Source: Cubamyces lactineus (Eukaryota > Basidiomycota > Agaricomycetes > Polyporales > Polyporaceae). Taken from it: 64,000 bases of DNA. A model generated the notes under the pieces. That model worked only from the letters and a program-made list of their open reading frames with translations, did not search any database and was not told the DNA's origin. The stretch is from assembly GCA_022376465.1 (NCBI GenBank), contig JACDTU010000009.1, positions 992,001 through 1,056,000 on the forward strand, read 5' to 3'. The position numbers were made by a program, and so were the translations under genes. Within the stretch, counting starts at the first letter, position 1. Each line of letters begins with the position of its first letter. Of the stretch, positions 33,515 through 43,100 are shown piece after piece.

Positions 33515-34227
33515 TCGAGACTCGAGACCCAAGAGGTCCCCCGACGAGAAGGCAAGCCGGGATAACGAGGTTACGCAAGGCCGACGCGAATGCCTGCCGC
33601 ATCATATTGGATACATACACAGAGGAGAACGACCTCGGCGCATCTTGGGAAACCCCTGCTCACCATCTCAACATCTCTCCCGATCTCTCGACCCACATAT
33701 CTCACATTGTTTACGATACATTACCCCGACTGTGGCGCGCTTCGCGACGATTACTCCGTCGTCCCGGAGGCGTACATCGCTAGTATTCGTACCTTATACA
33801 CACTTGGAAGTGGCCCGTTCGTCTCTGCGCCGTGGGTCGTGTCTTTGTGCATGCACATGGCCGACGGGGAGGGGAAAGGGGAGGGGGTTTGCACTTCCTT
33901 TAATTCTTGCTTACAGTGACCCGGTTAGATCGAGGTTATAGGATATTGGATGGGTTATGTATTCACTGGCTTGGGTACGTGGATTTGGAAAGCGATGTCG
34001 AGTGTACATGGTGTGAGATAGCGTCCGACTCGAATCCGGTACTTATAGCGATTCTCGACAAGCCTTGGCGTAGTTGATCAGCAAATGACGCACTCCGAGT
34101 CTGGTTGCACCAGCCTCGCTTCCAAACGGGCTACCAGCGAGCCGTCGCTCTCGATATACGGGCAGCCGCTGCACAGCGAACGCTTGTCAGCACCATCATC
34201 ACGCGGGTGACGGAGATCGGACTGAGA
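33515..34227. other. Convergent intergenic region
   Basis: The 3' flanks of the acyltransferase (+) and the PPSY protein gene (-). No coding or repeat signal stands out. Confidence 0.45.
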
Positions 34228-35606
34228 CTAGAGCACGGAAGAGAAATCAACGCACTCGAGCTGCAAACTGGGCCCGCGCGCGTCCTCGTCCAGCGACGCG
34301 GCGATCGCACGATGCGGAGTGGAGCGCGGCGAGTTGGGCGCGATGAGCTGCTCGTTGCGTTTCATCCGCACTTCGATCCTCAGTTTCGGGGGCGGGTCGT
34401 GGGGCTCTTGCTGAGTCGTATCTTCTGTTACCTTGAACGGGGATGTGGGAGGTCCTGCGGGTGACTGCACACTTGAGGAGAAGGGCGAGGACGGGCCTGA
34501 GGATGGAGGCGGGCGTGTGCGGGGGTCCGCGATCACCAACCGCGAGTCGATCCACGTCTGCGGGCTGTGCGGGAGCAGCGAGAGGACGACGACCCAGCTG
34601 CCTGTGCGTAAGTGCCGATAGCCTATAGGCAAGTTCGAGCGCGCCGCCTCTAGGAATTTGAGCGACCATATCCGCCCTGCGGTGCATCCGATCAACGTCC
34701 GTCCGCGACAACGCTATGCCACGCTCCGATGGAACGCGCTGGGGTTAAGTAGTACCCACCTTTGGCGATGAACTCGAGCGGGATCTCCTTCGAGACCCGC
34801 ATCCGCTTCTGGAACATCGGGATCCTGAAGCGCGCGACGAACCCAGCCTCGTCCCCGGGTACCTCTTCGACCTCGACCTCATCCACAGGCGCCGTGCCCC
34901 CAAGGATGATCTCGTCCGACACAGACAGCGGCGCAAAGGCCGGGAGACGGCGCAACCGCTGGAAGAACCTGTGGTCCGACGCGTGCAAGCACGCTAGCCG
35001 GACCTCGTCCACCGCCGCGTCCGAGAGCGGTGCAGCGTGCGAGAGGAGCGCCATCACGACCGTGTCGCGATCCTGCTCTGCGCGCCCCCGCGTGGGCGGG
35101 TATGTCGAGGAGGACGCGCCCGGGGAGGGAGTGCGGCTGACGATGGACCAGTAGAGCGGCGAGTGGTCCTCGATGGTGCGCTCCTGCAGGAGCACGGAGA
35201 GCGAGAGGTCGTACGCCCGACACGCGTCCGCGCAGCTCTCGAGCACGCCGAGCGCGCTCTGTGCGTCTTGCTGCTTCACGAGGTCCTGTAGGAGGCCTGC
35301 CACTGTTGCGCGCACCTCCCGTGTTGTCCGCGCGTTTGCGTAGTAGTTGAACCAGGAGGTGAGCGTGTAGGGCTTGCCGCTGGTACTATCTTGAGAGGGC
35401 GCGACAGCGGATGATCTGCAGCTGGGAGAAATGGGAGACTGGGTGGAGGACTGTGGGTTAGGTATGCTCGAGGGGTCTGCTTTCCGGTCCCGCGGAAGGA
35501 CTGGTGGAACAGACACTGCAGCATTGTAAGAAGGAGGCGCGTCTTCAGGTTCGACGTTGGCTGCGATAGAGTCTCCTGGAAGCGGCGATTTGGAGTCCGT
35601 GATCAT
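34228..35606 (-). CDS. Unrecognised protein with N-terminal PPSY motif
   Basis: I do not recognise this family. The main exon reads continuously from the preferred start MITDSKSPLPGDS (35606) to about 34760. A DAPPSYNAA segment near the N-terminus matches the PPxY type of WW-domain ligand. After a Ser/Pro-rich linker comes an apparently folded helical region (YTLTSWFNYYANARTTREVR, ATVAGLLQDLVKQQDAQSAL, LESCADACRAYDLSLSVLL, HSPLYWSIVSR, VVMALLSHAA). It is followed by FRIPMFQKRMRVSKEIPLEF. One intron (about 34758-34683) leads to the last exon (WSLKFLEAARSNLPIG, GSWVVVLSLLPHSPQTWID), with a Pro-rich loop and a final strand-like LRIEVRMKRNEQ. An alternative upstream start at 35714 adds 36 residues. 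The long, compositionally normal coding exon and the clean intron argue for a real gene. Confidence 0.65.
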
Positions 35607-36387
35607 AGTAGTTCCTGTGAGTATATGGTTTCTCAGGCAGTACGAGTTTTGTATGTAGCTTTGAAAGAGTTGGGGTTCTTGAGATATGTCAGAAATCCTG
35701 CAAGGGCTCGACATGCACCAAGGTGAGCAGGGCGATGCGGATGTTGCTCACTTGGTCTCCTGGCGCTGGTACCTCGATGTGCCACCTCCACTTGATGGGC
35801 CAAGTGTGTTCGCCCGATTCGAGCTCAGCTGTGGAAAGTGCGCTTGCTACACCTGCATGGGTAACAGCAGGAGGTCGATTGAGAGTAGGCAGCTGCCAGT
35901 GTAACTTGCCATCATGGGTGCACGGTCGTCCTTGAACGGTGAACGGTGGCGATGCGCGCGGGGCGATGCGAAGGGTAGGAGATCTAATCTAATCTCCCTC
36001 AACCAGCAGCGCCTTAAGTTTGCTTTGCGATACGAACGATACCGCCCCATGGTAATAGTGCCCCAGGATCTCTTCATGTGATTTACCATTCGAACGCTGA
36101 GCAACCGTGACACAGGTGAGCACTCAAAACTGTGTGAGTAGGATGGCCCAGGCACCACTAATCTTGATGCTCGACGTCTCGGGCGCGGGTTCGTGCGATG
36201 AGGTACAACGACCCCATCATTACAAATGACTCGACTTACACCGTTACGGGCCCGGTCGTGGATACATATATGTACGTACGTTCACTCTTCTCACAGGACG
36301 AAGATCTCCCAGACTCAGCACTCAACATTGGTGGTCAGGCCGACAGCCACAACAGCCTAAACCCTCAGGCCTCTTGACAGCGTTTGC
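35607..36387. promoter_or_regulatory. Divergent promoter region (PPSY protein / F-box)
   Basis: Spacer between two head-to-head genes. A palindromic AT-rich stretch, ACATATATGTACGTACGT, near 36265-36282 could serve as a TATA element for the F-box gene. No other gene is visible. Confidence 0.4.
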
Positions 36388-38207
36388 ATGGATTCGCCCT
36401 CATTGTGCACACTGCCTCACGAGCTCTTGAATATCATCGGCCAGGAAACAGCTGCGGAGGTCCTACATTCGCTTCTCCTCACGAGCAAGAACATCAACGA
36501 TGCACTTACACCCCTCCTCTATGCGTCTATCAGCCTATACGATTACAAGACTGCACGGAAGTGCACTAATACCCTAGCGAAAGAGCCGCAAGAGCACTAC
36601 GCCCAACGTGACTTGGCAGCGTACGTGCGGTCTTTCACCGTGCGCTTCGACGAGTTCGGCCTGAAGCAGGGGCGGAGGGCCCGCTTCGCGCGGTCCCTCG
36701 AGGGTGCGCTAAGTCGCATGTCTGGCTTGCAGCACATCGCGTTCGACTGCGTCTACTTCGGAACTCCAAAGGTCTTCATCGCGCTCGGAAACGGCGCCTC
36801 GCGCACTCTTCGTTCGTTCTCGTTCAAGCCTGATCGGCCGGCATGGTGGCCAGACGGGAGCGAGGCGGACGCGCTCGACAGCTTCCGCCCCACGTTTCCC
36901 GAGCTCGAAGCCGTTGCGCTTACGCTCCCTAGCTACGTTCCACCGGCGTGGCGGGCGTCCTTCCAGCACGTACTCGACTCGCGCGGCTCGCACCTGCGCA
37001 GACTCGTGATTGGCGATGAGAACGCGCCGAGCGTGGGGCCCCTGTTCCCCAGCCCAGGCGCTTGGTCTGCGCTGCAGGAGCTCGTTCTCACCGTCGGCAC
37101 CACCCCTCAGGCGTTCGCTGGCTTCCCGCCCGGGCTAAACGTTCGCAAGCTCACGCTCGAAACATCCCTCGGTATACCGCAGTCGCATTCCGCGGATGAC
37201 ATTGTGGTACTGGACCCTATCCCGGCGTACCTGTTCCCGAACTTGGAGTATCTAGCGTGCGCGTATCAACTCCTGCCTGCGTTCCTGCCTGCAGGTGCAC
37301 CGACGCAGCGCCCCCTCCGAACAGTGCACCTGAACAAGGCGTACTACGATCCGAACGGGGGAGCGCATGACTCGTATATGCAATCGAGGAACGTACCGGA
37401 GTGGTTGAACGTACGGAAGGTACTGGAGTGCCTCTCGCGCTCTGCAGGGCCGGTCGTGGACCTCGCCTTCCACATCGATTGGTTCGATGCGAAAACCCTC
37501 CCTGTGGAGCTGGTCGATTACATCCAGTCCATTGAGCGGCTGGTGATCGTCTTGAGCATGGAACCTGGTAATGTGAGTGTTCTTCCCGCTCAGATACACT
37601 CGAGCTGATGGATGGCAACGACACGCACGTTAATGCGGTACAGACAGCTCACATATCGAACTACGGGAAGCTGCTTTTCGCACACACGCCAAAGCTGCGC
37701 GCCTTCTATCTGTCTGACGCGCCGATCAAGGATTGGTTGGGTAGCGAGCGCTCCTTCTTGTTCGCGTTCGATTGGGATCGCCACAAGGCCTGGCTAGAAG
37801 AATGGGGAAACCACACGACTACGCTTGAGGAGGTCGCGTTCTCCACGAAGTGCTCGTGGAAGAGGACGGACCAAGGTTGGGTCTTACATGCGTATAAAAA
37901 GGATGATGAAAGTGATGATGAAGACGAAGACGAAGACAACGATGAGAACAGCGAGGACAATGAGGATGGTGCGAACGACAATGGGGACGACGTCAACGGC
38001 AGAGACAACGACGGCGGCGATGGAGCGATTGTGGACGACGAGAGCAACTCCGGGGACAATGAAGACGACTTGGAGGATAGCGAGGACTCTGGGGCTTCTC
38101 TCCCTAAACGAAGAGATGTAAGTGTCAAGCACCGCGATATACTTCGGATTACCGGGGATACTGACCCGTATCTGGATACGTTACAGGTAACTCGAATATC
38201 GGCCTAG
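36388..38207 (+). CDS. F-box-like protein with leucine-rich repeats and an acidic C-terminal tail
   Basis: Probably a substrate-recognition subunit of an SCF ubiquitin ligase, as in the expanded F-box families of basidiomycetes. The N-terminus has a divergent F-box (LPHELLNIIGQETAAEVLHS, LLLTSKNINDALTPLLYASI). The body shows irregular leucine-rich segments (LRRLVIGDENAP, LQELVLTVGT, VRKLTLETS, LRAFYLSDAPI). Exon 1 (36388-37572) ends at GTGAGT; a 71-nt intron leads to exon 2 at 37644 in the same phase. The C-terminus has an extremely acidic run of Asp/Glu/Asn (about 37905-38085) followed by LPKRRD. A possible 69-nt GT-AG intron (38119-38187 region) is a multiple of three without a stop, so retained and spliced forms would both be in frame. 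Confidence 0.75.
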
Positions 38208-38763
38208 TACATGAAGCTGCACGCTGGGCACTGAGGCTCTGAACAACAGACACACACCAGCGTGCGGAGTTAGCACATTGCTGGTGTCGGGTGGTATAGA
38301 GCTTACTACTCATACAACACAAACTACAGAGGTCTCTAGGTCAATAGTGGACGACGAAGCAGGGAGGGTACAAGTCACCTCGTTTTCGCGGCGGCCGGGG
38401 CTACCGCTGTGCGATTCTTTGTTCCGGACAGATCATTACGACCGTCGCCGTCGGACGTTAATTCACAGAGAGCCAGTCTCCCATATAATCCGAGGATACT
38501 TACGCTGCAAAACATCATAAGCATAGGGCCGAGCCGCCGCTAGTAGGGCCTCAAGAGGGAAATTCCACTCACATGCACAGATTGTGCTTTGTCACCGCCA
38601 CAAATCGGTGCGCCCTAGTCGGCGTTGAAAGTCGAGCCAACACCGATCCTATGGGCCTTTCACTCCTTCGATAGGATATGCCGTGCTATCAACGACGGCC
38701 CTCCCGTTTTCCCGTTATAAGGTCGTTCAATCCGCCCTAGACCGTCACCCTCCGCTCCACACC
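38208..38763. other. Intergenic region F-box / SDR
   Basis: Contains the SDR promoter, with a TATA-like GTTATAAGG at 38714-38722, about 42 bp before the start codon. Nothing else recognisable. Confidence 0.45.
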
Positions 38764-39741
38764 ATGGCATCTGCATCCCGCCCTACCACCTGGCTCGTAA
38801 CCGGGTAAGCTCTTGTATCTGTTGTTGTCTTGTGACTAACGAGGGCACTTTTGGCTCACTTCCGCCTCTAGTTCTTCGCGCGGTATAGGTCTCGAACTCG
38901 TGAAGCAGCTGGTGGACTCTTCCAACAATCTCGTTATCGCTGCGTGCCGAAGTCCTGAGAAAGCCGCCGCTTTGCATGATCTGAAGTCCACCGCCAAGGG
39001 GACACTCCACTTCGTTCAGTTGGATGTCAGCGACTTCGACTCTGTTCGTGCCTCCGTCAAGCAACTAAAGCCCATTCTTGGTGAGCTCGGGCTCGACTAC
39101 CTCATTAACAACGCTGGGATAGTACGTACCTTTCTATGGCAGGACGTAGCGGCTGTAAAACCATCTCATCATATATCCTGTCCCCTCGCAGGCTACTATG
39201 GACACCGCGTTCACTCTCGACCCAGAAGAGCTCCTCCGCATCGTGCGGACGAACGTGGCCGGACCCGCGCTCGTCGCCCAAGTCTGCCTTCCTTTCATCG
39301 AGAAGAGCGCGAGGAAGGTAATCCTGAATGTCTCGAGCAAAGGCGGCAGCCTAGCCAGTATTGAAGCTGTCGGCGCAAAACTCGCGTCTTATGCGATGAG
39401 CAAAGCCGCTCTCAACATGCTGGTGCGTTGTGCCTGCCTACTGTGCGCCGACGACACTCTTGACCCCACTATTTGACAGACGGTGAAGCAGAAGGCGGAA
39501 CGCCCCGATATCATAACAATCACCTTGTCCCCTGGATGGGTCAAGACAGGTAAACACGTCTCACTGAAATGCTCTATTGGCGGCGTGCTGAAGCGATGTG
39601 TGTATTTTAGATATGGGCGGTGAAGAGGGTCAGCTCGAGCCTGGAGAGAGCGTCTCTGGAATCTTGAAGGTCATCACATCGGCAACTTTGGAGGACAGCG
39701 GCAAATTTCTCCGGTACAACGGAGAGGTAAATCCCTGGTAG
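38764..39741 (+). CDS. Short-chain dehydrogenase/reductase (NAD(P)-dependent)
   Basis: A classical SDR oxidoreductase of unknown substrate. Exon 1 encodes MASASRPTTWLVTG; splicing adds SSRGIGLELVKQL, completing the TGxxxGIG cofactor-binding motif (residues about 13-20). LDVSDFDSV follows. The NNAG motif (LDYLINNAGI) precedes a second intron that joins to ATMDTAFTLDPEE. The catalytic Ser lies in VILNVSSKGGS and the Tyr/Lys pair in YAMSK. A third intron leads to ITLSPGWVKT, the usual post-active-site PG motif, and a fourth to DMGGEEGQLEP. The stop is at 39741. The layout is that of a sniffer-like or carbonyl-reductase-like SDR of about 245 residues. All catalytic residues are present. Confidence 0.9.
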
Positions 39742-40165
39742 TTCTGATATGGTATGCTATAAGTCGATCCAACAACCGCGGGTAGTCTCGGAATGTATGA
39801 AGAACATAGTCCCGGTTACGTACTCAGGCTCGCTATTTGCTGAACGTTGAAAAGCAGCGTTTGATGTGTACTTCAGGCCCATGACGAGCTCTTAAGTCTC
39901 GGCAGGGATTGTGGATAACTCGTGTTCCTTGCATTGACCGCCTTCGCCCTCACAATCGACCTCCATGTCATTGGCACGACATCGTCTAACCTGGCTGAGG
40001 ACACAGCGACATCGACGCTCGAATAACCCGGAAGTCTATTTGTATCAATACTCCACTAAGGTGCTCGACAAATTTAAAGGGGATAATGTGCGCGGAATAG
40101 ACTCGGATCAACGTTTGCAAGTATGCATCTCGTACGGCACAATTCAAGAAGGCAGACAGTCATTG
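39742..40165. other. Convergent intergenic region SDR / HET
   Basis: The 3' flanks of the SDR (+) and HET (-) genes. No feature seen. Confidence 0.4.
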
Positions 40166-43100
40166 TCAATGGGCTCTGGCAGGACTAGGTTCCGTCAGGT
40201 ATGGTTCAATCGCAGGATGTCGCTCGACGATGGTGATGTCAAGCGCATACACGGGCGGGGATACTCCCGGAGCTCCACTAAGCTGTGACACCGCAGACTG
40301 GCGTGAGGGTCGGATCGCTAGTTGCAAACAGCGCGTCTCCCCTTCGTACTGTTCTGGAAAGACACACATCGCCCTGCCCATCGTCTGTCCGCGGTGGAGA
40401 TGGGTTGGGATGTTGATCGAGGACTGCCCAAGGCATACACGAACCATCGAGGTCTCCCAAGTGGCGTGGTCGGTCAGTGAAGGGTCGAACAGCTGCTGCT
40501 CGAACTTGATCTCGACGTCGGCAAGGTGCCTGGGCTCCCCAAACATACTAAATGGGTCGAAATCTCCCTCATGCCACTTGGCGACAGGGCACAAGCCGAC
40601 AGAGAGGGAGACTTTGAGTGGCCGCGCACGGTCTCGGAAGGTGATACCACGTATCGGTGTGTCGGAATTGAGAGGCAGCTCTAGTCCGAGAGGAGGGGCC
40701 GCGTCCAATGGGTATCCATCTAGATCGAAGCCCGCATGCGATCGCAGACGGTTGACGCTCCACTGCGAGACGATGACCGTAAGTGCTTGGAACGGTGTCG
40801 GTGGCCTGAGGAGCGGCGGACTACTGAAGTCAGGCTGCGCGACGATGTTGATATCTGTGATCTCGCAGCCACCAGGTCCTGTGAGCCTATGGTCCTTGAA
40901 CACAGCGGGGTCGGCCAGCAGAATGCTGTAGAAGCAGCGTACCCCTCCCCATTCCGTCATAACAGTGTCGTCGAACCAGAGGTGTTCGGGGTTTTCGCCG
41001 TGCAGGACCAAGGCAACCAAACGACGCTTCTTGGCTACACACGACAGGAAGGCGAGCAACACAGTGCGGCCATTCGAGAGTTTCAGCTTGAGCACAGGTA
41101 AGCGAGCTCGAATGCCAGTGTTCGTGACGGCTAACTCTGGACGTCCGGATGTATATGTCACTCTCGGCCGGGGGCTTACGTCCCCAGTTACGCCATCGTC
41201 TCGTCTATGGCCTTCGATTATCCGGAGGACCCTGTCAGAGAATTGGCCACAATCGCGGTATGCGGCAGGAGATGTGGCGAATATCTCGTGGCGGCCTTCG
41301 AGGGGGACAGGGGAAAGCGGACTTGCGAGGCTCGAAGATGGCCCCTTGTGCGCGTAGTAAGTGAGCTTCTCCGGACTCGGACAGATGTCGTGCAGCGGCT
41401 CCCTCCAAACCATCGACGGACCCCAGGCGAGGATAGTGTCGTCTGGTATACACCTGATGATCTCCTCCTGAAGCCGCCGAAAGGCATGCCTCCCCTCCCC
41501 GTAGATCGCTGTCATGTGCAGCCCGAAGATACCGAGGAGCGCGTATGCCTCGTCTTCGATGCGCGTCGAAGCCCGGTCGGCGGCCCAGGACATGCGACGG
41601 GCGACGCTCACGTCGTAGAGTGGTGTCAGGTACAAGAGGACCGCGTAGTCGATGTTAGTCGTTGCCTCGATAACGTCCGCAAGGTCGTACTTAGTGCCAA
41701 CGACGGACCAGTTCCGAGAGAAGAAGAGGACTTCGCTAGGGGCGATGAGCTCCTGCAGCGTCCATCCGCGAGTGAACCAGCGGCTCCGCCGGAACGACGA
41801 GTCCTCGCCTCGGGGGTTGTCGTCCGCAGCGTCCTCGACATCCGCGAGGTACGCAAGGCAGACGTCCGACTGGGTATACCACTGGAACATGGAGTTGATC
41901 GCCTCCGTGAGCTCGGCACTGCTCGTCTTGTCGATGCAGCACGAGTCCATCCAAACGAGTCGATACCCGAGCGAATGTGCGACCGAGCAGCACTTTCTGA
42001 TCTTGGTTGATATTCGCTCATCGTCCCAGACTGACCGAGCTGGGGAATCGTGCTCTGAGGTAGCATCTGCGAAAGAGTGGGCGATGATGTCTCGTAGTTC
42101 CTAGAGAAGGTGAGAGGCCATCGGGACAAGTGTCAATATCGCATTCAGACTTGTGAACAACAACTATTTCAGTAGTGGGGTTGCAACCCCCCCGTCTATT
42201 AGACGGCGAGGAGTTGCGACCGGATGCATGTCCGGCGTCAAAGGGGACCTGCCGCGAGCACGCCCATGTCCGGCGGGGGGTTTGCAACCGCGGTTGCAAG
42301 TCCCCTGCCCACAGATGAATCCTCCGCGAAGACACCTACGACCGACCAATATGGGGTTGCAACCACGGGTTGCATGTCCCCCGTGGACGTATGCCTCGGC
42401 TGGCTTGCGAGGGAAGTCAGTATATGGCGGACAAAACGGCTACGCTCAGGGTCGAACCCCGAGCATAGTACATTCGAGGTGGCCAGCAATACCGCTGCAC
42501 CACCATTGCTTACTTCTTGTAGTGTTTTGACGTGGCCATAATACATGTGTTTTCATCGCTCGGATGATGGGTCAGAGCAAGACTTACCGGTAATCAAAAC
42601 CCTGCTGGTACAATCGCATCGGCTACTCGACATGGGGTTGTTTCGGCAGTTTGCTTGTACGGTTGCCGAGCAGGATCAGGTCAAGTTCCGATGACGAACG
42701 ACGAGCGTCAAGCACATTCTTCGCGCGGAGCTTCAAAATGCCCTTTAGGCACCTATGTTGGCTGGGGTCATCCACATTGTAAATACTATCATGGACCCAG
42801 TGATCGCACAGGGACCCAGTGTTTGGACATTTGGCTGTTCCCCCCCTCCCCCGCCTTTGATAAGCTTGTAACTTTGCATGCATGGTCTGACATGCTGGTC
42901 GCACTGCTGTACAAAGTTTGGAGCTTTTCTGTAGAGAATTGCGTGCGATCTCATACAATTGCTGACCATGGGAAAGATGTCTGAACGCTGGTCCCCGGAG
43001 GCATATCTCCTCTGCAGAATTGCTTTAAGTCGTCGTACGCAGCTGAAATTTGGCAGGTAGGCCCGTTAATACGGTCTACATGCATGTGTAAAGAACAAAG

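Noticed and set aside
37706..38128. Ser-rich 140-codon minus-strand frame
   Set aside because: It is the reverse complement of the Asp/Glu-rich tail of the F-box gene.
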